Shown: positions 17,338 through 29,592 of the stretch, one piece after another
How positions within the stretch are numbered: the stretch's first letter is position 1
Layout: each line of letters opens with the position of its first letter
DNA from: Streptomyces sp. NRRL F-2664
GTDB taxonomy: Bacteria > Actinomycetota > Actinomycetes > Streptomycetales > Streptomycetaceae
DNA length: 64,000 nt
Assembly (NCBI RefSeq): GCF_000719345.1
Contig: NZ_JOFX01000035.1
Location: 1 to 64,000, forward strand
Reading direction: 5' to 3'
The notes under the pieces: model-generated
What the model was told of the DNA's origin: nothing
Seen by the model: only the letters and a program-made list of their open reading frames with translations
The model's database searches: none
Position numbers and translations under genes: made by a program

Positions 17338-18720
17338 TCAGACCGGCCGGATGTTGTGGTTGAAGCGGAAGACGTTGTCGGGGTCGTACTGCCGTTTCAG
17401 CGCGCCCAGCCGCTGCATGTTCTCGCTGCCGAGACCGGAGACCACCCGGTCCGCGCCCTCGTTCCCGGTGAAGTTCAGGTACACCGCCCCGGTGCTCCAC
17501 GGCGCGCAGTCGGACCGGACGTCCTTGACCCACTGCCGGCACCTGTCGTCGTCGGCCGGGTCCTCCCACACCCCGAACGGGTGCACCGCCCAGGGCGCGC
17601 CGCGGTACGGCACCGGGTAGTGGTCCGGGCCGGAGGCGACGGCGCCGCCCTGCGGGAAGACCAGGTGCTGGGTGCCCGTCGGGACCGGCATCGACCCGGC
17701 GCGGGCGCAGAAGACGTCGACGTACGCGTCGGGCAGGCCGGTGAGGTACTCCGCCGACCAGTAGTTCCGCATGCCGGGCGGGTCGTCGATCATGCACTGG
17801 AGGTCGGCGTAGGGGATGGCGGTGACGATCTCGGACTCGTGGGGGATCGCCAGCAGCGGCTGCGCCAGCTTGCGCATCTCGTCCTCCGGGCCCGCGTACG
17901 TCAGCAGCACCCCGGCCAGCAGCGTGCCGACCAGGTGCGGCGGTACGAACTCCTCGGGCGGTGCGGTGATGTAGAGGGCGGCACCGGAGGCCTCCGGCGG
18001 TCCGGTCTCGATCAGGTCGCGGTAGGCGCGCACCGCCTCCGGACCGCGTTCGGGCAGGTACAGCACGAACGCGATGGACATGTGGGGCAGTTCGTGCAGA
18101 CGCAGCGTCAGCGACGTGGCGATGCCGAAGTTCCCGCCGCCGCCGTGCAGCCCCCAGAACAGTTCGGGGCGGTCCTCGGCGCTCGCGTGCACCAGCTCGC
18201 CCTCCGCCGTGACGAGCTCCACGTCCAGCAGGTTGTCGACGGCCAGGCCGAACTTCCGGTCCAGCCAGCCGGTGCCGCCGCCCAGGACGAAGCCGCCGAC
18301 CCCGGTGGTGGAGGCCCGGCCGCCCGTCGTGGCCAGGTCGTACGGCTGGCAGGCGCGGTCGAGATGGCTCATCGTGGCTCCGCCCCCGACGTGCGCCGCC
18401 GCGGCCGCCGGATGGACCGTCACCTCGTGCATCCGGCGCAGGTCCACCACGAGCCCGCCGTCGCACAGGGCCATCCCGGCGACGCTGTGCCCGCCGCCGC
18501 GCACGGCGATGTGCAGGTCCAGCTCCCTTGCGAAGCGCACGGCGGTGACCACGTCCTCCGTGCTCTCGCACTGGGCGATCACGGCGGGCCTGCGGTCGAT
18601 CATCGCGTTGAAGACGGTCCGGGCCTCGTCGTAGCCCGGGTCCTCCGGGGCGAACACCCCGCCGGACAGATCCTCGCGGAGCGCGGTCAGAGCCGCGCCC
18701 GCCTTCGAGAGGGGAGCCAT
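17338..18720 (-). CDS. FAD-binding oxidoreductase with BBE domain
   Basis: A 460-residue VAO/PCMH-fold flavoprotein. Residues ~40-210 form the FAD domain, with VRGGGHSVAG holding the predicted covalent flavin His, followed by GGGTGWLDRKFGL and GGGGNFGIATSL. The berberine-bridge C-terminal domain ends in YDPDNVFRFNHNIRP. The MAPLSK start at 18720 was chosen for the AAGGGGG ribosome site just upstream; an in-frame extension to 18804 has none. No signal peptide is present. Substrates of the family range from sugars to alkaloids, and none can be assigned. Confidence 0.88.
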   Translation of the reverse strand: MAPLSKAGAALTALREDLSGGVFAPEDPGYDEARTVFNAMIDRRPAVIAQCESTEDVVTAVRFARELDLHIAVRGGGHSVAGMALCDGGLVVDLRRMHEVTVHPAAAAAHVGGGATMSHLDRACQPYDLATTGGRASTTGVGGFVLGGGTGWLDRKFGLAVDNLLDVELVTAEGELVHASAEDRPELFWGLHGGGGNFGIATSLTLRLHELPHMSIAFVLYLPERGPEAVRAYRDLIETGPPEASGAALYITAPPEEFVPPHLVGTLLAGVLLTYAGPEDEMRKLAQPLLAIPHESEIVTAIPYADLQCMIDDPPGMRNYWSAEYLTGLPDAYVDVFCARAGSMPVPTGTQHLVFPQGGAVASGPDHYPVPYRGAPWAVHPFGVWEDPADDDRCRQWVKDVRSDCAPWSTGAVYLNFTGNEGADRVVSGLGSENMQRLGALKRQYDPDNVFRFNHNIRPV

Positions 18721-18817
18721 GGCTGCCCCCTTCCACCGGACGGAGGGCAAAAGACCCTTCCAGCCTAGGCCCGGAGGATCGGCGGGGCGCGCTGGAAACC
18801 GCACCTCGCCGCCCGGC

Positions 18818-20629
18818 TCAGCCGCCGTACGCGCCGCTCGCGGTCAGCCGCAGTGCCGTGTCGATCAGCGGAACGTGGCTGAAGGCCTGCGGGAAGTTCC
18901 CCACCTGCCGCTGCAGCCGCGGGTCCCACTCCTCCGCCAGCAGGCCCAGATCGTTGCGCAGCGCCAGCAGCCGCTCGAAGAGCCGCCGCGCCTCGTCCAC
19001 CCGGCCGATCATCGCCAGGTCGTCGGCCATCCAGAACGAGCAGGCGAGGAAGGCGCCCTCGTCCCCCTCCAGGCCGTCCACTCCGGCCTCCTCGCCCGCC
19101 GTCGGGTAGCGCAGGATGAACCCGTCGGGCGTGGACAGCTCGCGCTGGATCGCCTCGATGGTCCCGATGACCCGCTTGTCGTCCGGCGGCAGGAAGCCCA
19201 TCTGCGGGATCAGCAGCAGCGAGGCGTCCAGCTCCTTCGAGCCGTAGGACTGCGTGAAGGTGTTGCGTTCCTTGTCGTAGCCCTTCTCGCACACGTCCTG
19301 GTGGATCTCGTCGCGCAGCTCCCGCCACCGTTCCAGCGGGCCGTCCGCGTCCCCGCTCTCGATCAGCTTGATCGTGCGGTCCACGGCCACCCACGCCATC
19401 ACCTTGGAGTGCACGAAGTGCCGGCGCGGCCCGCGCACCTCCCAGATGCCCTCGTCCGGCTCCGACCAGTGCGTCTCCAGATAGCGGATCAGCTTGAGCT
19501 GGAGCAGCGAGGCGTAGTCGCTGCGGGCCAGGCCGGTCATGTGGCCCAGGTGCAGGGCCTCGGTGACCTCGCCGTACACGTCCAGCTGGAGCTGGCCGGC
19601 CGCGCCGTTGCCGACCCGCACCGGGCGGGAGCCCTCGTAGCCGGGCAGCCAGTCCAGCTCGGTCTCGCCCAGCTCCCGCTCACCCGCGATCCCGTACATG
19701 ATCTGCAGGTTCTCGGGGTCGCCGGCCACCGCGCGCAGCAGCCACTCGCGCCAGGCGCGGGCCTCCTCGCGGTAGCCGGTGCGCAGCAGCGAGGAGAGCG
19801 TGATCGCCGCGTCCCGCAGCCAGGTGTAGCGGTAGTCCCAGTTGCGGACCCCGCCGATCTCCTCCGGGAGGGAGGTGGTCGGCGCGGCCACGATCCCGCC
19901 CGTGGGGCCGTAGGTGAGCGCCTTGAGCGTGATCAGCGAGCGGACCACGGCCTCCCGGTACGGCCCGTGGTACGTGCACTGCGCGACCCACTCGCGCCAG
20001 AACTCGGCGGTCGACTCCAGGGCCGCCTCGGCGTCCGGGGCCTCGGGCGCACCGCGGTGCGAGGGCTGCCAGCTGATGCTGAAGGCGATCCGGTCGCCGG
20101 GCCCGACGGTGAAGTCGGAGTACGTCGTCAGGTCCTTGCCGTAGGTCTGCGCGTCGGTGTCCAGCCAGACCGAGTCGGGGCCGGCGACGGCGACGGTACG
20201 CCCGTCGACCTTGTGCACCCACGGCACCACCCGCCCGTAGCTGAAGCGCATCCGCAGGGCGGAGCGCATGGGCACGCGCCCGCTGACGCCCTCCACGATG
20301 CGGATCAGCTGCGGCGCGTGGTGCTCGCGCGGCGGCATGAAGTCGATGACGCGGACGTTGCCCCGCGGGGTGTCCCACTCGGACTCCAGCACCAGCGAGT
20401 CGCCCCGGTAGCGGCGGCGGGTGGCAGCCGGGGCCTCGGCACCCGCCGGGACCGCGGGCCCGATCCGCCAGAAGCCGTGATCCTCGGTGCCGAGAATGCT
20501 CGCGAACACGGCATGGGAGTCGAAGCGGGGCAGGCACAGCCAGTCCACCGCCCCGTCCCGGCAGACCAGGGCAGCGGTCTGCATGTCCCCGATGAGTGCG
20601 TAATCCTCGATGCGCCCGGACACGTGCAT
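18818..20629 (-). CDS. Glycoside hydrolase family 15 protein (glucoamylase/trehalase type)
   Basis: A 603-residue cytosolic protein. The N-terminal beta-sandwich starts with GRIEDYALIGDMQTAALVCR. The (alpha/alpha)6 barrel contains GVRNWDYRYTWLRDAAITLS and a conserved Glu-containing segment GIAGERELGETELDWLPGY. This architecture matches actinobacterial GH15 trehalases and related glucoamylases; trehalose breakdown is the best guess. The ATG at 20629 was chosen to give the family N-terminus. It lacks a spaced ribosome site, and in-frame GTG (20647) and TTG (20671) codons lie upstream, so the start is uncertain. Confidence 0.87.
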   Translation of the reverse strand: MHVSGRIEDYALIGDMQTAALVCRDGAVDWLCLPRFDSHAVFASILGTEDHGFWRIGPAVPAGAEAPAATRRRYRGDSLVLESEWDTPRGNVRVIDFMPPREHHAPQLIRIVEGVSGRVPMRSALRMRFSYGRVVPWVHKVDGRTVAVAGPDSVWLDTDAQTYGKDLTTYSDFTVGPGDRIAFSISWQPSHRGAPEAPDAEAALESTAEFWREWVAQCTYHGPYREAVVRSLITLKALTYGPTGGIVAAPTTSLPEEIGGVRNWDYRYTWLRDAAITLSSLLRTGYREEARAWREWLLRAVAGDPENLQIMYGIAGERELGETELDWLPGYEGSRPVRVGNGAAGQLQLDVYGEVTEALHLGHMTGLARSDYASLLQLKLIRYLETHWSEPDEGIWEVRGPRRHFVHSKVMAWVAVDRTIKLIESGDADGPLERWRELRDEIHQDVCEKGYDKERNTFTQSYGSKELDASLLLIPQMGFLPPDDKRVIGTIEAIQRELSTPDGFILRYPTAGEEAGVDGLEGDEGAFLACSFWMADDLAMIGRVDEARRLFERLLALRNDLGLLAEEWDPRLQRQVGNFPQAFSHVPLIDTALRLTASGAYGG

Positions 20630-20779
20630 CTCCAGTCGAACGGCCACGTCCGCCCCGAAGGGCGCTTGCAATGCGCGTTTGCGCGGTCTCCTGTGTGCAG
20701 GGACCCCCGCGTGAGCCCATGATTCCGTATATCGGCTCGGTTAGGCCGTCCGACGGACTGCCCGGCGGTGATGTGTGCA

Positions 20780-20796
20780 ATATCCGAGCAGGATAT
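20780..20796. promoter_or_regulatory. Palindrome in the GH15-pyrG divergent region
   Basis: ATATCCGAGCAGGATAT has 6-bp arms around GAGCA. It is AT-rich for this genome and lies 150 bp upstream of the GH15 start and 300 bp before pyrG. It could be an operator, but no regulator is identified. The rest of the 464-bp gap shows nothing recognisable. Confidence 0.3.
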
Positions 20797-21093
20797 GTCG
20801 GCACCCTAGTGATCTTCTCCAGGCCGCGGGGAATGCTGTTCGGCCGAACGGGTGAGCAGCGGGTTCTGCGCCCCGGCGCACTGCGGCGCTCTGCCACGAG
20901 CCGTGGACGGCGCGTGCCCGGAGGCGGACCGGCCCCGGCGCTGATAGGCTGGTACCCCGTGGACCGGTGGTCTGCCTGTGCGAATCAGGAACCCCGAAAC
21001 CGCAGCTTCGGCGCCCCCTGAGACCCTTCCGGATCGACGGCGGCCGGCGCCGGAAGCACCCCACCTCGCGACCACGGGAGCCCCCTCTTGGCG

Positions 21094-22743
<1,650 letters not shown>

Positions 22744-22767
22744 GCGCCTGACCGCATAACGTAGACG

Positions 22768-22796
22768 GCCGGGGTACGGAAGATCCGTACCCCGGC
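22768..22796. terminator. pyrG terminator
   Basis: A 13-bp perfect stem (22768-22780 with 22784-22796) with the 3-nt loop AGA, 25 bp after the pyrG stop. Confidence 0.85.
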
Positions 22797-22824
22797 TGTC
22801 GCGCGTTGTGGAGGGCTTCGGGGC

Positions 22825-23457
22825 ATGAACATCAAGGACACGGCGGAATCCTGGGAGACCCTGTCGAGCCAGCGGCCGTTCCAGGGCGCCAAGACGGCGG
22901 TCGACTCCGACGAGGTCCGGATGCCGGACGGCTCGACCGCCCGCCGCGACTACCAGGTGCACCCCGGTTCGGTGTGCGTGCTCGCGCTGGACGAGGAGGA
23001 CCGGGTGCTGGTCCTCAGCCAGTACCGGCACCCGGTGCGGCGCCGGCTGTGGGAACTGCCGGCCGGACTGCTGGACGTCCCCGGCGAGAACCCGCTGCTC
23101 GGCGCCCAGCGGGAGCTCGCCGAGGAGGCGCACGTCAAGGCGGAGGACTGGCGGGTGCTGGTCGACTTCTACGCCTCCCCGGGCGGGTCGGACGAGGCGA
23201 TCCGGGTCTTCCTCGCCCGCGGCGTCTCGGAGGCGGAAGGCGAACGCTACGCCGAGACCGGCTCGGAGGAGGCGGACATGGAGGTCACCTGGGTCCCGCT
23301 GCCGCAGCTGGTCCGGGGGATCCTGGCGGGCGAGATCGGCAACCCGGGGCTGGTGACCGGGGTGCTCGCCCTGACCGCCGCGCTGGCGGGCGAGGGCGGC
23401 ATCGACGCCCTGCGCCCGGCCCTCGCGCCCTGGCCGGCCCGCCCGTACGAGGCCTAG
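22825..23457 (+). CDS. Nudix hydrolase, ADP-ribose pyrophosphatase type
   Basis: A 210-residue cytosolic hydrolase. The Nudix box is GLLDVPGENPLLGAQREL followed by AEEA, matching G-x5-E-x7-REU-x-EE. The residues before it (YRHPVRRRLWELPAG) are typical of ADP-ribose pyrophosphatases, which split ADP-ribose into AMP and ribose-5-phosphate. It follows pyrG in actinobacteria generally. It is separated here by a terminator, so it has its own promoter. Confidence 0.88.
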   Translation: MNIKDTAESWETLSSQRPFQGAKTAVDSDEVRMPDGSTARRDYQVHPGSVCVLALDEEDRVLVLSQYRHPVRRRLWELPAGLLDVPGENPLLGAQRELAEEAHVKAEDWRVLVDFYASPGGSDEAIRVFLARGVSEAEGERYAETGSEEADMEVTWVPLPQLVRGILAGEIGNPGLVTGVLALTAALAGEGGIDALRPALAPWPARPYEA

Positions 23458-23652
23458 GGGTGTTGGGAAGGTCCCGCACGGCGCCCACGGCACCCGGCAC
23501 GCACTCGCGCCGCACCGGCCGAAGCCCCGAGTACGCCCGGTACGAGGGCCTTCGCCCGGCACGCCGAGAGCACGCACCGGACACCGCGGGCACCGCACAG
23601 GACTCTCGCAACAGCCCCCAGGCCCTCTCCCGCCCGCGGGACGGGACATCGA

Positions 23653-23695
23653 GCCCCGCAGGCGGTTGAGGCGCGGGGTCCGGGGCAGAGCCCTG
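23653..23695. repeat. Inverted copy of the GC-rich repeat
   Basis: The reverse complement of 23653-23695 contains GGACCCCGCGCCTC and matches the repeat unit clustered at 15357-15660. It lies in the 478-bp gap between the Nudix and STAND genes, which has no convincing coding sequence. Confidence 0.65.
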
Positions 23696-23935
23696 GGGGA
23701 CCGGAAGCGGAAGGGCGGGCGTGGGGACGGCCCCGCGCAGTCGGGCGAGCGGGCTCGCGGCGGGCAGCGGCACCGCCGCCCGCCGCCCGCGGGGACGGAT
23801 GGCCCCGCGCCCAGGGCAGCGAAAAAGCGGACCATCCGCTGATCCGATCGGGGGATTCACCCGCCGCGCTCCCCACGGACCGTCGCTCTGCGTGAACTAC
23901 GCTCGCCATCCGGAGGCAGGGAGAGGAGCGGATCC

Positions 23936-25912
23936 GTGACGGATTTCGTCGGGCGGCGGCGCGAGCTCAAGGAGCTGCGCGAGGACATTGCGCGAACCGG
24001 GCTCGACACCCTCTCCGGCCGCAAGGCCAAGGCCCCCCGGGCGCGGGTGCTGCTGGTCGCCGGCCGCCCCGGATCCGGCCGCACCGCCCTCGCCGAGACG
24101 TTCGTGCGGGAGGTGGCCGACCAGTACCCCGACGGGGTGCTGCGCACCCGGCTCACCGCTCCCGGCGGGGAGAGCGTGGCCACCGAGCGGGCCCTGCGCG
24201 GCCTGCTGGCGGGACTGGGCCGGCGCACCCCGCCCGGCGCCGGCGAGGACGAGCTCGGCGAGGCGCTGCGCACCGCGCTCCAGGGCCGGCGGGCGATCAT
24301 CCTGATCGACGACGCGTCCGATCCGCACCAGGTCGACGCCCTGCTCCCGGACACCCCCGAGTGCCTCGTCGTGGTCACCGCCGAAGGCCCGCTCACCGGC
24401 ATCCCCGACGTACGCCCCTGCACCCTCGGCGGGCTCGACACCGTCTCCGCCGTCGCGATGCTCACCCACCGCATCGGGGACACCCGCGTCGCCACCGACC
24501 CCCGGGCCGCCGAGGCGCTCGCCGAGGCCTGCGGAGGCCAGCCCGCCGCGCTCGAACTGGTCGGCGGCTGGCTCGCGGCCCGTCCCAAGGCCGCGGTCGC
24601 CGATGTGGCCAAGCAGCTCCACGACATGCCCGCCGGGGCCGGGGGACCGCTCGGACGGGCGTTCCGGCTCGTCCACGACTCGCTGCCGCAGCCCGCCCAG
24701 CGGACGCTGCGCCTGCTGCCGCTGGCCCCCGCCGGCCTCGTCGACTCGCACACCGCCTCCGCGCTGGCCGGCTGCTCCGTCGCCGCCGCTCAGTCCACCC
24801 TGGACGACTTCGCCGGGCTGGGGCTGGTCCGGCACGCCCCCGACGGCCTGTTCCTCCTGCCCGGCTGCCTCGCGCCGACGCTCCAGGCCCTCCTGGAGGC
24901 CAAGGAGCGGCCGGCGGAGGTCCAGCTGGCGCGCGCCCGGATGCTGGAGCGGACCGTGCGGCTGCTGCACTCGTGCCGGGCCATGGCCACCGCCGAGGGC
25001 GACGACCTCGACGCCGACCTGCAGGAGCTGGTGGACGGCCTGCCGCGCGCCCTGCGGTTCCCCGACCGGCGGGCCGCCGCCCTGTGGCTGGACACCCGGC
25101 TCCCGGCCCTGTCCGCGGCTGCTTCCCTCGCCGTGGCCGACGGCGAGCTGGACACGCTGGCCCGGCGGCTGGTCGCCGCCCTCGTTCGGGCGCTCGCCGA
25201 GCACCGTGGCACCGCGGAGGCCGCCCCGGAGTTGTACGGGCTGCACCGCCTGGTCCTGGACGTGGCCGAGCGCCGCGACCTGTACCGGGAGCAGGCCGCC
25301 GCGCTGCTGAACCTGGCCGACCTGGACGCCGAGACCGGCCGCACACAGGAAGCATTGGAGCGCTACCGGGCCGCACTGGACGCCGGCAGGGCCGCGAACG
25401 ACCCGTACGCGACGGGCCGCGCGATGGAATCCGTAGGCGGTGCCCACCAGGAGCTGGGGGACTGGCACCGGGCCGCCGACTGGTTCGGCCGGGCGCTCGC
25501 CCAGGCCCTGGCGCGGGGGGAGCGTGCGGACGAGGCCCGGCTGTACGGGCGGCTCGGGAACGTCCACACCTACGCGGGCCGGTACGGGGACGCCCTGCGC
25601 AGCTGGCGGGCCGCCGCCGCGGGGTACCGGAAGCTGGCCGATGTCCCGGGACAGGCCAAGGCGTTGAGCGAGATGGCGCGGATCCAGGAGTACGCCGGAC
25701 GGCCCGAGGAATCCCTGCACACCTGCCGCGAGGCGGTGGAGCTCGCGCGGCGGGCCGGGGACCAGCGGCTCCAGGCCGCGCTGCAGGTCCGGCTGGCCGA
25801 CACGCTGGACCGCCTCGGGGACCCGGCGGCGGCGCGACTGCACCGCTCCGCCGCGGACAGATTGCTGGGAGACGACCCCGCAGCCTGCGAAATCCGCAGT
25901 GGATCCGACTGA
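23936..25912 (+). CDS. STAND-type NTPase with TPR domain
   Basis: A 658-residue protein resembling the NTPase-TPR portion of AfsR/SARP-like regulators but lacking a DNA-binding domain. It opens with the NB-ARC-like FVGRRRELKEL. The P-loop is GRPGSGRT at 43-50, with Arg where Lys is usual, and Walker B RAIILIDDA is near 120. The C-terminal third (~440-640) carries TPR units such as ALERYRAALDAGRAANDP and ADWFGRALAQAL. AGGAG at 23924-23928 supports the GTG. Mycobacteria place a XerD-like recombinase (Rv1701) after the Nudix gene; here this protein occupies that spot. Role unknown. Confidence 0.82.
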   Translation: MTDFVGRRRELKELREDIARTGLDTLSGRKAKAPRARVLLVAGRPGSGRTALAETFVREVADQYPDGVLRTRLTAPGGESVATERALRGLLAGLGRRTPPGAGEDELGEALRTALQGRRAIILIDDASDPHQVDALLPDTPECLVVVTAEGPLTGIPDVRPCTLGGLDTVSAVAMLTHRIGDTRVATDPRAAEALAEACGGQPAALELVGGWLAARPKAAVADVAKQLHDMPAGAGGPLGRAFRLVHDSLPQPAQRTLRLLPLAPAGLVDSHTASALAGCSVAAAQSTLDDFAGLGLVRHAPDGLFLLPGCLAPTLQALLEAKERPAEVQLARARMLERTVRLLHSCRAMATAEGDDLDADLQELVDGLPRALRFPDRRAAALWLDTRLPALSAAASLAVADGELDTLARRLVAALVRALAEHRGTAEAAPELYGLHRLVLDVAERRDLYREQAAALLNLADLDAETGRTQEALERYRAALDAGRAANDPYATGRAMESVGGAHQELGDWHRAADWFGRALAQALARGERADEARLYGRLGNVHTYAGRYGDALRSWRAAAAGYRKLADVPGQAKALSEMARIQEYAGRPEESLHTCREAVELARRAGDQRLQAALQVRLADTLDRLGDPAAARLHRSAADRLLGDDPAACEIRSGSD

Positions 25913-25952
25913 GATTATTCGTTTGCAAGGCTAGACAGCGACTCATCCTTCA

Positions 25953-25984
25953 TTAAACTGGGTTCACCACGCCATCTCGTGGTG
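25953..25984 (+). promoter_or_regulatory. Candidate ald promoter and hairpin
   Basis: TAAACT (25953-25958) could be a -10 box. Just after it a 7-bp stem, CACCACG (25965-25971) with CGTGGTG (25978-25984), lies in the ald leader. The stem could be a regulatory hairpin or the terminator of the upstream gene. Confidence 0.35.
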
Positions 25985-26065
25985 CATCCCGTTGCGCACT
26001 CTTGTGGGCGGGTATGTATGGAAGTGCCCCGTTATTTCCCCCTGAGTCAAGGACCGTGATCGACG

Positions 26066-27181
<1,116 letters not shown>

Positions 27182-27205
27182 CACGTCAACGACTGACGTC
27201 AATCT

Positions 27206-27249
27206 CACGTATCCGGCCGGACCTTGCCCGCAAGGTCCGGCCGGACGTG
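27206..27249. terminator. ald terminator
   Basis: A 14-bp perfect stem, TCCGGCCGGACCTT (27212-27225) with 27232-27245, around the loop GCCCGC. It is extended by a 4-bp outer arm. Confidence 0.85.
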
Positions 27250-27402
27250 TTTGCGGAGCGCCGCGGGACCCCGCTCAACTCGCCGTGAACGTAACCCTTT
27301 AACCCATTCGCGCACACGCGAAACTTCGCGACGACAGCTCGGACGCCCTTGACAGAGTGGTGTTCGGTTGCCGACACATCGTGCCGGGTCCGGCGGATTG
27401 TG

Positions 27403-27432
27403 TTGCCGCTGAGCGGTGACACGCCATAGAGT
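27403..27432 (+). promoter_or_regulatory. Candidate promoter for the parA-like operon
   Basis: TTGCCG (27403-27408), then 18 nt, then TAGAGT (27427-27432) is a good HrdB-type match. A separate TTGACA at 27349-27354 lacks a matching -10. The 326-bp region between ald and the parA-like gene holds no gene. Confidence 0.5.
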
Positions 27433-27507
27433 CGCCAACCGTCGGCATGGTGCCACGCTGACCTATCGATAAGTGTCCTGGTCACGTCCGAGGAGGTAAG
27501 ACGACTT

Positions 27508-28668
27508 GTGAATGAGTCGACATTTACTCCTGGGGGTGGTGGAGCGGGCGTCCCTGAGCGGGGCCAGAGTCCTGCCGGGCTCGAAGCTGTCGGCTCCGTC
27601 GCAGTACGCACCTTCGCAAACCACCAGCACATGACGACGCCCCAAAAGAGCATGGACGGCCTAGACGTGAACTCCAGGGCCGGCGACCTGAGCGGCGACA
27701 CGCCCACGGGATTCGCCGACTACGACAATGTGCCCGAGGGGCACTTCTACGACCCCGACGCGGAGTACGAACCGGACCCCGAGTACGCGGCCACCCTCGC
27801 CCCCGACGCTGCCCGCCAGCGCCGTGAGCGGATCGGCCCGACCGGACGCCCGCTCCCGTACTTCCCCATCCCGGGTCCGCTGACCGACCACGGTCCGGCG
27901 AAGATCATCGCGATGTGCAACCAGAAGGGCGGCGTGGGCAAGACCACGTCGACCATCAACCTGGGTGCCGCCCTCGCCGAGTACGGGCGGCGCGTACTGC
28001 TCGTCGACTTCGACCCGCAGGGCGCGCTGTCCGTGGGCCTCGGCGTGAATCCGATGGAACTAGACCTGACGGTCTACAACCTGCTCATGGAGCGGGGCAT
28101 GTCGGCCGACGAGGTGCTGCTCAAGACCGCGGTCCCCAACATGGACCTGCTGCCGAGCAACATCGACCTGTCCGCTGCCGAAGTGCAGCTGGTCAGCGAG
28201 GTCGCGCGCGAGTCCACCCTGCAGCGGGCCCTGAAGCCCCTGATGGCCGACTACGACTACATCGTGATCGACTGTCAGCCCTCGCTCGGCCTGCTGACCG
28301 TGAACGCCCTGACGGCGGCTCACAAGGTGATCGTGCCGCTGGAGTGCGAGTTCTTCGCACTGCGCGGCGTGGCGCTGCTGACCGAGACCATCGAGAAGGT
28401 GCAGGAGCGGCTCAACCCGGAGCTGGAGCTCGACGGCATCCTCGCCACCATGTACGACTCCCGTACGGTGCACAGCCGCGAGGTGCTGGCGCGCGTCGTC
28501 GAGGCCTTCGACGACCACGTCTACCACACGGTCATCGGCCGGACGGTGCGCTTCCCGGAGACCACGGTCGCCGGTGAGCCGATCACGACGTACGCGTCCA
28601 ACTCCGTCGGCGCCGCCGCCTACCGCCAGCTCGCCAGGGAGGTGCTCGCCCGGTGTCACGCCGAGTGA
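27508..28668 (+). CDS. ParA-family ATPase
   Basis: A 386-residue protein with ~130 disordered acidic residues followed by a ParA/Soj ATPase. Deviant Walker A KGGVGKTT is at 140-147, Walker B is in YDYIVIDCQPSLG, and LVDFDPQGALSVGLG follows motif I. The GTG has a near-perfect AGGAGGT at 27491-27497. It is not the chromosomal parAB near oriC. It heads the scpA-scpB-rluB block, as Rv1708 does in M. tuberculosis, so it probably acts with ScpAB in chromosome organisation. No parS-like site was seen here. Confidence 0.9.
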   Translation: MNESTFTPGGGGAGVPERGQSPAGLEAVGSVAVRTFANHQHMTTPQKSMDGLDVNSRAGDLSGDTPTGFADYDNVPEGHFYDPDAEYEPDPEYAATLAPDAARQRRERIGPTGRPLPYFPIPGPLTDHGPAKIIAMCNQKGGVGKTTSTINLGAALAEYGRRVLLVDFDPQGALSVGLGVNPMELDLTVYNLLMERGMSADEVLLKTAVPNMDLLPSNIDLSAAEVQLVSEVARESTLQRALKPLMADYDYIVIDCQPSLGLLTVNALTAAHKVIVPLECEFFALRGVALLTETIEKVQERLNPELELDGILATMYDSRTVHSREVLARVVEAFDDHVYHTVIGRTVRFPETTVAGEPITTYASNSVGAAAYRQLAREVLARCHAE

Positions 28669-29192
28669 GTCTGCCCGGAGCCGACGAACTGTTCCGCACG
28701 ACCGGTGGGATGGCGCTCCAGTCGTCCTCGCCGCGCCGCGGGGGCGAGGAGACGGCCGCCGCGGAACACTCGGCCACGCCGGCCGGGGGCACGGCGGGTG
28801 AGGGCCGCAGCCGGGAGGCTGAGGCCGGTACGGACGCGGGCGGGCCCGTGGTGGGGCAGCCGCGGCGGCCGCAGGAAGGTTCTGTCAGCCCGGTCGGGCC
28901 GACCGCCGGGGCGGCCTCCGCCCCGACCGGGGCGACGCGGCGGAGCAAGGGTCAGGGACGCGGCGCGAACCGGCGGCCCAGCGGCCGCGAACGGCACGAC
29001 GAGAAGATCACGGTCTACGTCTCCGCCGAGGAGCTGATGGACCTGGAGCACGCGCGGCTGGTGCTGCGCGGCGAGCACGGCCTGGCCGTCGACCGCGGCC
29101 GCATCGTTCGCGAGGCGGTGGCCGTGGTCCTCGCCGACCTGGAGTCCCGCGGCGACGCCAGCATCCTGGTCCGCCGCCTGCGCGGCCGCTGA
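28653..29192 (+). CDS. Small protein with ribbon-helix-helix-like C-terminus
   Basis: A 179-residue protein whose GTG start lies inside the end of the parA-like gene (16-bp overlap), so the two are translationally coupled. Residues 1-115 are low-complexity and basic/Gly-rich. The C-terminal segment (EKITVYVSAEELMDLEHARL, then VDRGRIVREAVAVVLADLE) has the strand-helix-helix pattern of ribbon-helix-helix DNA-binding proteins. By position it could serve as the DNA-binding partner of the ParA-like ATPase, replacing a ParB. That is inference. Confidence 0.75.
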   Translation: MSRRVSLPGADELFRTTGGMALQSSSPRRGGEETAAAEHSATPAGGTAGEGRSREAEAGTDAGGPVVGQPRRPQEGSVSPVGPTAGAASAPTGATRRSKGQGRGANRRPSGRERHDEKITVYVSAEELMDLEHARLVLRGEHGLAVDRGRIVREAVAVVLADLESRGDASILVRRLRGR

Positions 29193-29265
29193 CCCCCGCC
29201 CGCAACGCGCCGGGCCGACCGTCAGGCCGGCCCCCACGGCGCGGTTGCCGCGCCGCCGCCCGTCG

Positions 29266-29294
29266 AAGGCCGCCGACCCGGTGTCGGCGGCCTT
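29266..29294. terminator. Hairpin terminator upstream of scpA
   Basis: A 12-bp perfect stem AAGGCCGCCGAC (29266-29277) with 29283-29294 around CCGGT, ending in CTTTCG. It separates the parA-like pair from scpA, which therefore needs its own promoter. Confidence 0.8.
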
Positions 29295-29592
29295 TCGCCT
29301 GCGGCGCGCTCGCTGCACGCGGGGCGTCCGCGGAGTCCGGGGAGACGTGGCCGGGTCCGACCGGGCCGGCCGTGGGCCTGCCGCGCCCGGCGGGTGCCGA
29401 AAGGTGTTCCGCGCCTGCGGCGCGCTCGCTCCGTCCCGACGCCGGCCGGCCGCCGGGAGGAGCCCCGTCCGCGGCAGGGCCACCGGCGCCGGCCGTGAGT
29501 CCCGCCGCCCGGCGGGGCCGGCCGTCGGTCGCCCGGCGCTCCGTGGCACCAGCGACCGCTCCCCGGTCCGGCCGGATCGACAGGACACCCCC

